Shown here: one piece after another, positions 30,289-39,780 of the stretch | Position numbering within the stretch: position 1 is the first letter of the stretch | Layout: the number at the start of each line of letters is the position of its first letter | Assembly (NCBI GenBank): GCA_030141605.1 | Contig: JAQGDQ010000834.1 | Coordinates: 47,501 to 90,341 of the forward strand | Direction: 5' to 3' | Source of the DNA: Tubiluchus corallicola | Taxonomy: Eukaryota > Priapulida > Priapulimorpha > Priapulimorphida > Tubiluchidae | Length of the DNA: 42,841 nt | Made by a program: the position numbers and the translations under genes | Notes under the pieces: model-generated | Seen by the model: the letters and a program-made list of their open reading frames with translations, nothing else | Databases searched by the model: none | Told to the model about the DNA's origin: nothing

Positions 30289-30775
30289 ACTCCCCTACTG
30301 CTACTCCCCTACTGCTACTGCTACTCCCCTACTGCTACTGCTACTCCCCTACTGCTACTCCCCTACTGCTACTGCTACTCCCCTACTGCTACTGCTACTG
30401 CTACTGCTACTGCTACTGCTACTGCTACTGCTACTGCTACTGCTACTGCTACTGCTACTGCTACTCCTACTCCTACTCCTACTGCTTCTGCTACTGCTAC
30501 TGCTACTGCTACTGCTACTCCTACTCCTACTGCTACTGCTTCTGCTTCTGCTTCTGCTGCTGCTGCTACTGCTACTGCTACTGCTGCTGCTACTACTACT
30601 ACTTTTGACGGAAATTGACAGTACGCTGGTTTTCGTGAAATCATCGGGACTTTAACGTGGTTTTGCTAATTACACGAGGCGCTTATCACACCATTGTTAC
30701 TGAATCCTTCTAACATTTTTCGCGAATATTGTAGTAAGCCTACTTCTCTAATATAAACTCCTTATCATACTACTA
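29868..30775 (+). mobile_element. Family D element copy 2, expanded by a microsatellite
   Basis: It shares ATGACGTAACTGG, TTCGTGACTTTTTATAAG, AAATATCACAAAATTTG and, after the microsatellite, TTTGACGGAAATTGACAG and CTAACATTTTTCGCGAATATT with other D copies. The CRE-like block found elsewhere is deleted here. About 465 bp of CTG/CTACTG repeat have grown where other copies have a few bases between TATTATA and TTTTGATG. Confidence 0.75.
30135..30602. repeat. CTG / CTACTG compound microsatellite
   Basis: ACTGCT and CTACTG hexamers dominate, with a pure (CTG)n run of about 17 units around 30230-30281 and a higher-order motif CCCCTACTGCTACTGCTACT repeated in the middle. The long Leu/Cys/Tyr and Ala/Val frames on the two strands are products of the repeat, not genes. 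Confidence 0.95.
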
Positions 30776-31295
30776 TAAAATTTTGATGAAACAATATTTC
30801 CATTGGTCACCATCCACTTACTAACCCCGCTCGATGTTGTGTTACTAACGTTGCACACGTCCGACCACACACCGAGCTTTAGTAATCAAAACATACCTGG
30901 GTCAATTAATGCGTCTATCGCGACACCTGCAGTGCAAAAATCTCATCAAGTTTAGTCTACGTCATATACAGTATAATGATCATCCATCACTGTGTAGATT
31001 TTTCGATTTTTGCACCCCAGAGCAAATAATACGAGTTAGGCATTCAGTATTATAACTGTATCATAATAGTTGCACTACTGCAATGAGTGTGACAATATGA
31101 ATGAAGTAATCCCGTTAATGTCCAATTTATGAAATACATGTATGCCATTATGAATGCCACGCAACATTGCCCACTTACTTCCTACATCCTCTACATGCTC
31201 AATGCTGAACGACAAGTGCTGTATGACACCCAGTGTCTCCTATAAATACTACAGCTTCCCTACAGGTGAAGTGAAACAGATCGATTTGGCAATTT
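30776..31295. other. Intergenic DNA
   Basis: No gene, RNA or transposon end was recognised before the first outlying minisatellite units. Confidence 0.4.
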
Positions 31296-31388
31296 CCAGG
31301 TAACATCAACAACTAGTATCAGGGGAATCTTCGCCGAATGATTTAGCATTACAGGTAACATCAACAAGTATCAGAGAATGTTCGCGGA
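31296..31388 (+). repeat. Outlying degenerate units of the 54 bp minisatellite
   Basis: Two imperfect units (CAGGTAACATCAACAACTAG..., one with a short deletion) lie left of a LINE-like insertion that separates them from the main array. Confidence 0.9.
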
Positions 31389-31800
31389 ATCAATCAATCA
31401 ATCATTCAATTTATTTCACTCCAGCAATACATATGCAATACACCAACATACAATATTATTGGGGGGAAAAGAAACAGTATAGGTAAAAAAACGTTGATGA
31501 AGTCAAATTAACCAAATAAAAGAGTTGCTGTACGACACCTTGAAAGCGTGGCTTGTTAGGGTGGCACGAATGAGTGAATGAAAGAATGGTTAAGGTTAGT
31601 AGACATGATGGAATGGAAAAAATAGTAAGATTAGGGATAGGAAGAAGGAAAAGAGGAGAAGAAACGACCACAGTGTATGTTTTACATAGAGCTATATTAA
31701 AATAGCATTATAATTGATTGGAGGCCATATATTGCGACTGCATGAGACCTGGAAGCATTAAAATTGTATTATAAGATTAGCATCGCAAGTAACATTAGCA
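31389..31800 (-). mobile_element. Probable non-LTR retrotransposon 3' fragment inside the minisatellite
   Basis: On the minus strand the insert ends GGAGTGAAATAAATTGAATG followed by (ATTG)n, a 3' tail typical of several LINE clades. It separates the outlying minisatellite units from the main array, with GGAAT on both sides as a possible short target duplication. The coding part is absent or unrecognisable. The clade is not assignable. Confidence 0.55.
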
Positions 31801-31804
31801 TTAC

Positions 31805-33876
31805 TGGAATGATTTAGCATTACAGGTAACATCAACAACTAGTATCAGAGAATCTTCACGGAATGATTTAGCCTTGCAGGTAACATCAACAACTAGTATC
31901 AGAGAATCTCCACGGAATGATTTAGCATTACAGGTAACATCAACAACTAGTATCAGAGAATCTCCACGGAATGATTTAGCATTACAGGTAACATCAACAA
32001 CTAGTATCAGAGAATCTCCACGGAATGATTTAGCCTTACAGGTAACATCAACAACTAGTATCAGAGAATCTTCGCGGAATGATTTAGCATTACAGGTAAC
32101 ATCAACAACTAGTATCAGAGAATCTCCACGGAATGATTTAACATTACAGGTAACATCAACAACTAGTATCAGAGAATTTTCGCAGAATGATTTAGCATTA
32201 CAGGTAACATCAACAACTAGTATCAGAGAATCTCCACGGAATGATTTAGCATTACAGGTAACATCAACAACTAGTATCAGAGAATCTTCGCGGAATGATT
32301 TAGCATTACAGGTAACATCAACAACTAGTATCAGAGAATCTTCGCGGAATGATTTAGCATTACAGGTAACATCAACAACTAGTATCAGAGAATCTTCGCG
32401 GAATGATTTAGCATTACAGGTAACATCAACAACTAGTATCAGAGAATCTTCACGGAATGATTTAGCATTACAGGTAACATCAACAACTAGTATCAGAGAA
32501 TCTTCGCGGAATGATTTAGCATTACAGGTAACATCAACAACTAGTATCAGAGAATCTTCACGGAATTATTTAGCATTACAGGTAACATCAACAACTAGTA
32601 TCAGAGAATCTTCACGGAATTATTTAGCATTACAGGTAACATCAACAACTAGTATCAGAGAATCTTCGCGGAATGATTTAACATTACAGGTAACATCAAC
32701 AACTAGTATCAGAGAATCTTCACGGAATTATTTAACATTACAGGTAACATCAACAACTAGTATCAGAGAATCTTCACGGAATGATTTAGCATTACAGGTA
32801 ACATCAACAACTAGTATCAGAGAATCTTCACGGAATGATTCAGCATTACAGGTAACATCAACAACTAGTATCAGAGAATCTTCACGGAATGATTCAGCAT
32901 TACAGGTAACATCAACAACTAGTATCAGAGAATCTTCGCGGAATGATTTAACATTACAGGTAACATCAACAACTAGCATCAGAGAATCTTCACGGAATTA
33001 TTTAGCATTACAGGTAACATCAACAACTAGTATCAGAGAATCTTCACGGAATTATTTAGCATTACAGGTAACATCAACAACTAGTATCAGAGAATCTTCA
33101 CGGAATTATTTAGCATTACAGGTAACATCAACAACTAGTATCAGAGAATCTTCGCGGAATGATTTAGCATTACAGGTAACATCAACAACTAGTATCAGAG
33201 AATCTTCGCGGAATGATTTAGCATTACAGGTAACATCAACAACTAGTATCAGAGAATCTTCACGGAATGATTTAGCATTACAGGTAACATCAACAACTAG
33301 TATCAGAGAATCTTCGCGGAATGATTTAGCATTACAGGTAACATCAACAACTAGTATCAGAGAATCTTCACGGAATGATTTAGCATTACAGGTAACATCA
33401 ACAACTAGTATCAGAGAATCTTCGCGGAATGATTTAACATTACAGGTAACATCAACAACTAGTATCAGAGAATCTTCGCGGAATGATTTAACATTACAGG
33501 TAACATCAACAACTAGTATCAGAGAATCTTCGCGGAATGATTTAACATTACAGGTAACATCAACAACTAGTATCAGAGAATCTTCGCGGAATGATTTAGC
33601 ATTACAGGTAACATCAACAACTAGTATCAGAGAATCTTCGCGGAATGATTTAACATTACAGGTAACATCAACAACTAGTATCAGAGAATCTTCGCGGAAT
33701 TATTTAGCATTACAGGTAACATCAACAACTAATATCAGAGAATCTTCGCGGAATGATTTAACATTACAGGTAACATCAACAACTAATATCAGAGAATCTT
33801 CGCGGAATGATTTAACATTACAGGTAACATCAACAACTAGTATCAGAGAATTTTCGCGGAATTATTTAGCATTACG
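31805..33876 (+). repeat. 54 bp minisatellite, about 38 units, with an uninterrupted frame
   Basis: Each unit is 54 bp (CAGGTAACATCAACAACTAG...CGGAATGATTTAGCATTA). Variants are limited to a few sites: TCC-CCA/TCT-TCG/TCT-TCA, GAT/TAT and GCA/ACA. Because 54 is a multiple of three, one plus-strand frame stays open for 668 codons (31874-33880), giving 18-residue repeats QVTSTTSIRESSRNDLAL. The frame contains no ATG; its nominal start is TTG. No splice acceptor, signal peptide or flanking exon was found, so coding is unlikely. Every unit has CAGGTAA, a splice-donor-like motif. Confidence 0.95.
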
Positions 33877-33880
33877 GTAG

Positions 33881-34411
33881 TTGCGGTGTCACTAAAATTT
33901 GAACAATTTTATAGCGCTTTGCTTATGAAACATTTACAAGTCTTTGAAGGTCAATTCTATAAAACGGGATATTCGATTATTTATATACTCAGAATTTAAC
34001 CCGTGCAAAGATTGGTAATACAGTAGTGCCTCAAGCGGAAGCATGAGAGCTCAAGGCTAGCAGGAAACACAACATTACGACATGTGACGTCAAACTGTAA
34101 TCACCCTGAGATTTATCTGTAAGGAAAAATGGTATCGAAATGAATTGAAATTTGTTAAATAATCAAACTGCGTCAAATATGAGTAGTGGCCGTTCCAAGT
34201 TTTGCAAAGTTGGAATTTGTAATCGCCACAGCGGCAGCATCTAAATCTAACACGATTAGCAATACTGAACTAAGTAACTTCGGTTTTTGATAGTTCATCT
34301 TTATTAAAAAAATCAATAGTTTCTTGAAATAGTATAATAAATTGCATAGAAGAAAAAGGAGGCTTTATAGAATTTCCTCTACTATATCGTGAAATTTATG
34401 TGGGGGAAACA
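33881..34411. other. Intergenic DNA
   Basis: No feature was recognised. Confidence 0.4.
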
Positions 34412-35012
34412 CAGTGCTGGATTTAGGTACTAGCTAAACAAGCCACAGCTTAGGGCCTTACAATCAGCATGGGGCCTCACAAGACTCCTTCCAGATGGAT
34501 TCTATATTCATTTTTTCCTCAGGTAATTCTATCAGTTGTAGTATTGACGCCGCCGTTCGTCCTCCGTCCAGCGCAAAAGCACGAATGTCACCAAATTTCA
34601 TGTCAGCATGTGGTTTATCGTGCTTTGAAATTTTGAGATTTTTATTTTTCATGATTTTTTCAATTTTTACTATTTTCCCTTGATTTAATATTCAAGTTAT
34701 CTTGTACTGAACTAACAGTTTTAACTGAACATTAAAATGAACACAAGTATTTGATTTTGTATAATTTAGCTCATCTGTATGGTACCTAACTGCAAAGAGT
34801 GCAAAACTTTTGACCCACATGAAGCTTCTATCTCAAAGCTGCAGTCAGCCGGCTTCTTATTCGAATTTCTCTTTATTGGCTTCCTCGGTTTCACGGTGAC
34901 GTCACGTTTGCTCCGCCTTTAGCAAAATAACTTAGCACTATGGCAGTGTGCCATACACACAGCAAGAGAGACTGGCTTACCAGGGGTATAAAAGGGCTAT
35001 AATATGACCCTG
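34412..35012. mobile_element. Possible old hAT-like element
   Basis: The left end CAGTGCTGGATTTAGGTA and inner block TTAGGGCCTTAC...GGGGCCTCAC look like hAT MITE ends, and GACCCTG near 35006 could be the eroded right end. No target duplication matches. The 62-codon frames on both strands (34464-34683) have no recognisable motif. Confidence 0.35.
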
Positions 35013-36523
35013 ATAGTATATCTGTGGTACAGTAGTAGTTTACTGGACGATTTAAGGCCTGCTGTATGACAAAACATTTAAGACGGGCTACAAAAACAAT
35101 GTTAAAACAATGGGAAATTATCTAGCAATAATTATTAAACGCGTTCTCGTAAAACATTTAACCTTTTGCTATTAGGCCTAACTGCTTAGATTTAGATTTT
35201 AGAAATACTCATTTGAACGACACAAAATAGTTAATTTAAGTCAATTCGAAATTAATGTACATTATTTCAGCACGCCTAACAATAGTATTTATCGCAATAC
35301 AATCGTTTTACCCGTGAAACACTAATTAAATCTAGCGTTGAAAGCTATTCTATCATCACACTGCTGGGTATTACTTTAACTAAATTTAAAACAACGTTCA
35401 CTACCGAAGATTGTTTTATATTTGAGGAAAACATACGAGAACTGTCAGTAAATGTCCAAGTCTCTTAACAGTATCATTTAACTGCCTCGTGATCCGTGGC
35501 ATTTACCAAAACACCTGAAGGTCGAATTTGTCCGAGAAAGGAGACGCGCCCATTAAAGTTTGCTAGCGCTCACTTCCGCAAAAACCTCTTTTTCTACAGC
35601 CGAGCTTATCAAAGTTTTTCGTCGATCGCGAAACCTCAAAAAATTGTTTTCTTGCAACAAGTAGAAGATTTTCACACGAAAATTAATTTAGTTACTGTAT
35701 GAGTTGTGCTGGCCAATTTACAGCGGTTAGGACTATAGAATTTGAGGAATTAGGTGTGGTCGGGCTGGAAAAATTGCAGACCTCATTAAAATAGTGCACA
35801 CCGTTGCGATTCGGCAAAAAAAACAGAAAAAAAAACTTGTGCAATACTAAAAATATCCAAATCCATACCTTACTCTTGAAATCTGACGGCTGTCAAGGCA
35901 AATATCTTCCAATATATCACTTAGTTTAGGCTTGCATATGTGGCCACGAATAAACGCAACAGCAGCGGTTACTGTACTCGCATCACCAAACACGAGAGAG
36001 TATGTTGGGCGAGTCTGCTATCCAGCTAGCTTGGGTAATGGAAAACCGGAAAACAACATACGGCTAGCTGGCGTACGCAACCGAAAATCTACGTGCAGTG
36101 AATCGAAGATGCGGGGAGCTTGCTGCTGCTATGAAGTGAACATTCGACATGAAACTACAGAAAAGTTTTTGATTCAATTTTAAACGAGCTCTGTTAGTCA
36201 GTCGGCCTGCTGTCATCGTGCAGTAATTCACTAGCTGTTCTAAACGTCGCACCACTATCAACACGTAATTCCCAAATCCCAACCCTGGCGTACGTACGCA
36301 CTTGCTAAAACTAATCTGGTTGCTACACTTGTCACAACTTTACTGGTTTCTTCCAAGAAAATGAAATACGTCGAAAGAATGGAGCAGACGAATTTTAGAT
36401 GACTTTTTTGACCACAGATATAAAGTGCTTGAAGGTGCTGTGTAACAAGGTCACAGCTCACAACTATGCGTAACGGAATTTAACTGAGCACTCAGCATGC
36501 AGGGTTTATTTTACTATTATCAC
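35013..36523. other. Intergenic DNA with unrecognised small ORFs
   Basis: Plus-strand frames at 35496-35702 (GTG start) and 35938-36183 (ATG, 82 residues, Cys/Arg-rich near its end) have no family resemblance. The latter lies in a patch of somewhat higher GC, but no splice signals or RNA support can be judged. No transposon ends were found. Confidence 0.3.
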
Positions 36524-37046
36524 TTAAACTTAGAAAAATATAACAAATAAATTAGCAAAAAAACTGCCTATAAATCATGAATTTAAAATATACTACCGCT
36601 GAATACTGAATGGAAATTTTCTATTGAAGAGAATATTGAAGAGAATAGAAAAGCTGCCATTCAATTGAAAATTATGACGTAACTGGGAGACTTCGTGACT
36701 TTTCGTAAGTGCGTCGTGGCTTTTCGTAAGCGCGCGCTGCTTGAACGAATTCAAACCTAATGTTCACGCAGAAATATTTAAATATTAGCTTTTTAATTGT
36801 TTTGTAAAAACTTATTATACTTTTGATGAAGATTGACAGTGCGCTACTTTTCTTCAAGACGAATGACGTCATTGAAAGAAGAATGGGCATTGAAAATGGG
36901 AGCCAAGCATGAAGTGATCGTGACTTTAAAGTGGTTTTACTAATTACACAAGCCGCTTATTGCAGTTTTATTACTAAATCCTTCTAACATTTTTCGCAAA
37001 CATTGAAATAAGCCTAACCTCCTAGAAGGCTTGACCTTCCCTTTAA
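36524..37046 (+). mobile_element. Family D element copy 3
   Basis: It begins at TTAA within CACTTAAACTTAGA and ends CTTGACCTTCCCTTTAA (TTAA at 37043-37046). It contains two spaced CTTTTCGTAAG blocks and a perfect CRE-like palindrome TGACGTCA at 36864-36871, then GAATGGGCATTGAAAATGGG. It is non-coding. With the copy at 41710 it is one of the two best-preserved members. Confidence 0.85.
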
Positions 37047-37516
37047 TCAGACCGAGTGTGGTCTGTCATGTCGACTCTTAGAGTACCCGTCTTTCCCAAT
37101 TTCGTCTGTATAATAGCCCTATCTAACCACTCGGGTTAATGACTGTTAATGACTTTAGCGACCAATTAACACATTAATATAACAGCTAGGATAAAATTCG
37201 TATTTTGCATTGATGTTAGTAATATACGTTGTGTAATCAATGTTTAGTAATAAATACATTTTAATAATAAATAATTTAATGTCGTGCTTTCAAGATTTTC
37301 TTTCAGCTCACATTCAAGTATTTTATTGTAAACAATTAGTTTTTTTGGCATGTCATTTTGTAATTATTGTTTCGTATCGTTGAATGTACGCTGCCTTTCG
37401 TGGGAAACAAATCTAAATAAAAATGAATCCTCAAATGACTCAATCCTAATAAGTTCAGAACTTATGTAAGCGGTTGATTTTCGATATTTTAATTTCGGTG
37501 ATTTATTGAGTTTAAT
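37047..37516. other. AT-rich intergenic DNA
   Basis: No gene or transposon end was recognised between D copy 3 and B copy 2. Confidence 0.4.
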
Positions 37517-37644
37517 AGCACCAGGTGGCGCAAAAAACGTGCTGTAGGTTTCATCACGATATTGAGGCTAACTCAATTTTATTATAATGAGGGAACCGTT
37601 TTTATGACAAATAAAGAATTAATATATATATATATATTATATGA

Positions 37645-38064
37645 AGATCGCGGATGAATTCTTATCGTCTTTCGCCCGTATATAAACAGTCTGTTGGTGA
37701 TGAAATTTTACAACTCTCGTCGTGTTTTCTATATGCCATTTTGTTTTTATTTATGATTATGTGAATTTACATTAGAATTGGTAATTATGTTTATTATAAT
37801 TGTACTCGCTGTTTTTCGTTGTGTATAATATGTGTAAATTTTTGTTACTAATTATTAAAATATGCTCGTTATCTTTTATTAGGTATGTATGTTGTGTTGG
37901 ATTATAATTTGTAACTATGTCTATTGTATATGATCGTTGTCGTTCAATGTGTCTCATGCGTTGAATTCTAAATTATGTGTGTGCGTGTGTGTGTGCGTGC
38001 GTGCGTGCGTGTGTGTATGTGTGTGTGTGTGTGTGTTTTTAAAAATAAAGAACTATAATAATTG
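37645..38064 (+). mobile_element. Family E repeat copy 2
   Basis: It matches E copy 1 from TTATCGTCTTTCGCCCGTA through TCTCATGCGTTGAATTCTAA with few differences, then a TG-rich microsatellite (37976-38035) and TTTTTAAAAATAAAG. ATATGAAGA occurs at both edges (about 37639 and 38071), a possible target duplication. It sits inside the family B copy. Confidence 0.75.
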
Positions 38065-38220
38065 TAAAATATATGAAGAAAATAACGAAATCACATGAAA
38101 ATTACCACAACAATGTTACAGACGATTGTCCAAAAGCACCAAAAATTTTAGGTCATTCCCTTAGTTTTTGTAAAAATCTCTCAAAAAAATAGACGGATTG
38201 TAAATAAGTTTTTCAAATAA

Positions 38221-38239
38221 AGATTTATTTTTATTATTA

Positions 38240-38270
<31 letters not shown>

Positions 38271-38342
38271 CATCATCATCGTCGTCGTCGTCATCGTCAT
38301 CATCATTATCATCGTCGTCGTCGTCGTAAACTAGAAGAAGAT

Positions 38343-38433
<91 letters not shown>

Positions 38434-38528
38434 TTAAATATATCAACAAAGATCATTACAGCATTGCACACCATCATCATCATCATCATCATTATCATCA
38501 TCATCGTCGTCGTAAACTAGAAGAAGAT

Positions 38529-38595
<67 letters not shown>

Positions 38596-38630
38596 TTAAA
38601 TATGTCCACAACGATCATTACAGCATTGCA

Positions 38631-38677
<47 letters not shown>

Positions 38678-38750
38678 CCATCATCATCATCACAATCATC
38701 ATCATCATCATCATTATCACATCATCATCATCATCATCATCATTATTCCA
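38221..38750. repeat. Compound ATTT/ATC/GTC microsatellites with a duplicated ~185 bp module
   Basis: The sequence runs (TTA)n, (CAT)n, (CGT)n, then TAAACTAGAAGAAG followed by (ATTT)n, AAATATATCAACAAAGATCAT, ATTACAGCATTGCACACC and (ATC)n. The module from GTAAACTAGAAG to GCATTGCACA occurs twice (about 38325-38470 and 38509-38632). Open frames here are repeat artefacts. Confidence 0.92.
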
Positions 38751-38909
38751 AAGACGCAGAAGTTTTAAATCAAAAGTCAATTAACTAAATGACAAAAAAA
38801 ATTTGTCACTATTGTTAAACTGAGGAACAAGTGCCAAGTCCTCTATGTGTCCACCATTTTCACTGCAAACTGGATGAAAACGTTTGTTCCAACAGCTGAT
38901 ACAGTTTCT

Positions 38910-39508
38910 TTAAAGCAAAACCGGGCCTAATCTTAAACTGTAAGTCAAAACTATCTACTCCTTAAAATATTGAAAGGAAACATAATATTTTTTTTCAAAA
39001 ACGACTTACGTGAAAGAATTATTACCACGCAAACACAATTTCAAGTTCGCGCCACTAGTTCTTAGCTGTTACATGCATTTCGTCATTCGCTAGTCGGAAA
39101 GCGTTGCACAAAAAACAGGTGTTGTACCGCTCAGTTCAGATGTGCTAGTTTATGACGAACTGCACACGTTCGACAGCTCATGCGTGAGCCCAGTGGTAAA
39201 TTCTAAATTTGAATTTTTATCTTAAAACTTGCCTAGTTTTAGTACAAAACACTGACTATCTTAGAGTAGCACTGTACTTCAATTTTCGCTTTCGCAAACA
39301 CGTGCACCGCCCTAGTAGAATATTTTTGCTGTTGAAAATTATGTTAGTTTGTGATGTCATCAATAATTGGGCTCACCCGCCGTTCATTAAGTTTTAATCT
39401 ATTATTTAATTATCAGAAACGCTTTTGCCGTATTAATTGTGTTAAATGTATACTTTTTATCGGACTTCAAAATGGGGTAGTATATGAAAAATAATTGTCT
39501 TCCTTTAA
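38910..39508 (-). mobile_element. Family A MITE copy 5, inserted in a family B element
   Basis: The left end TTAAAGCAAAACCGGGCC and right end GTCTTCCTTTAA are bounded by TTAA at 38910-38913 and 39505-39508. The flanking B sequence matches B copy 1, where a single TTAA occupies the same place (20155-20158). This is direct evidence of TTAA target duplication. The 39209-39397 frame is internal. Confidence 0.93.
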
Positions 39509-39780
39509 GGGGTATTTGGTTCCGGAATTTTTGCCTTTAGTCACTCTGCATCAAACAACTCTGTGTGGCCGTCCTACGATTTCTCTTTAAGTGAATTCCA
39601 GATAGTCCAGAGGAGTAAGTCCTATTTTTTCTTGGCAACAAATCTCTATCGGTACTTTATTTTCTCTGGTGGAAATCACGATGTAAACTGATTGATTTCT
39701 GCCATGCATTAACTACTTTGTACTCCAGCGTGACCGTTTCTCAACTAAAGATTAGCTAACTTTGTCGTGGGCGTTTACTG

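Larger units (their letters stand above)
37517..39780. mobile_element. Family B element copy 2, interrupted by three later insertions/expansions
   Basis: The left end CCAGGTGGCGCAAAAAACGT matches B copy 1. B sequence continues at about 38065-38220 (ATTTTAGGTCATTCCC), 38780-38909 (CACCATTTTCACTGCAAAC) and 39509-39780 (GGTATTTGGTTCCGG). It is broken by a family E copy, a microsatellite block and a family A MITE. The right terminal inverted repeat is lost. About 800 bp of B are spread over 2.26 kb. Confidence 0.82.

Noticed and set aside
30228-30644. Leu/Cys/Tyr-rich and Ala/Val-rich proteins
   Set aside because: These are translations of the CTG/CTACTG microsatellite on the two strands.
31805-33876. 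A CRISPR array
   Set aside because: The units are continuous 54 bp copies with scattered substitutions and no unique spacers, in animal DNA.
31874-33880. A 668-residue repetitive protein
   Set aside because: The start is TTG and the frame has no ATG. It exists because the satellite period is 54 bp, and it stops at the array edge. It is kept as a repeat, not a CDS.
38589-38784. Asp/Met-rich and Ile/Ser-rich ORFs
   Set aside because: They are translations of (ATC)n microsatellites.
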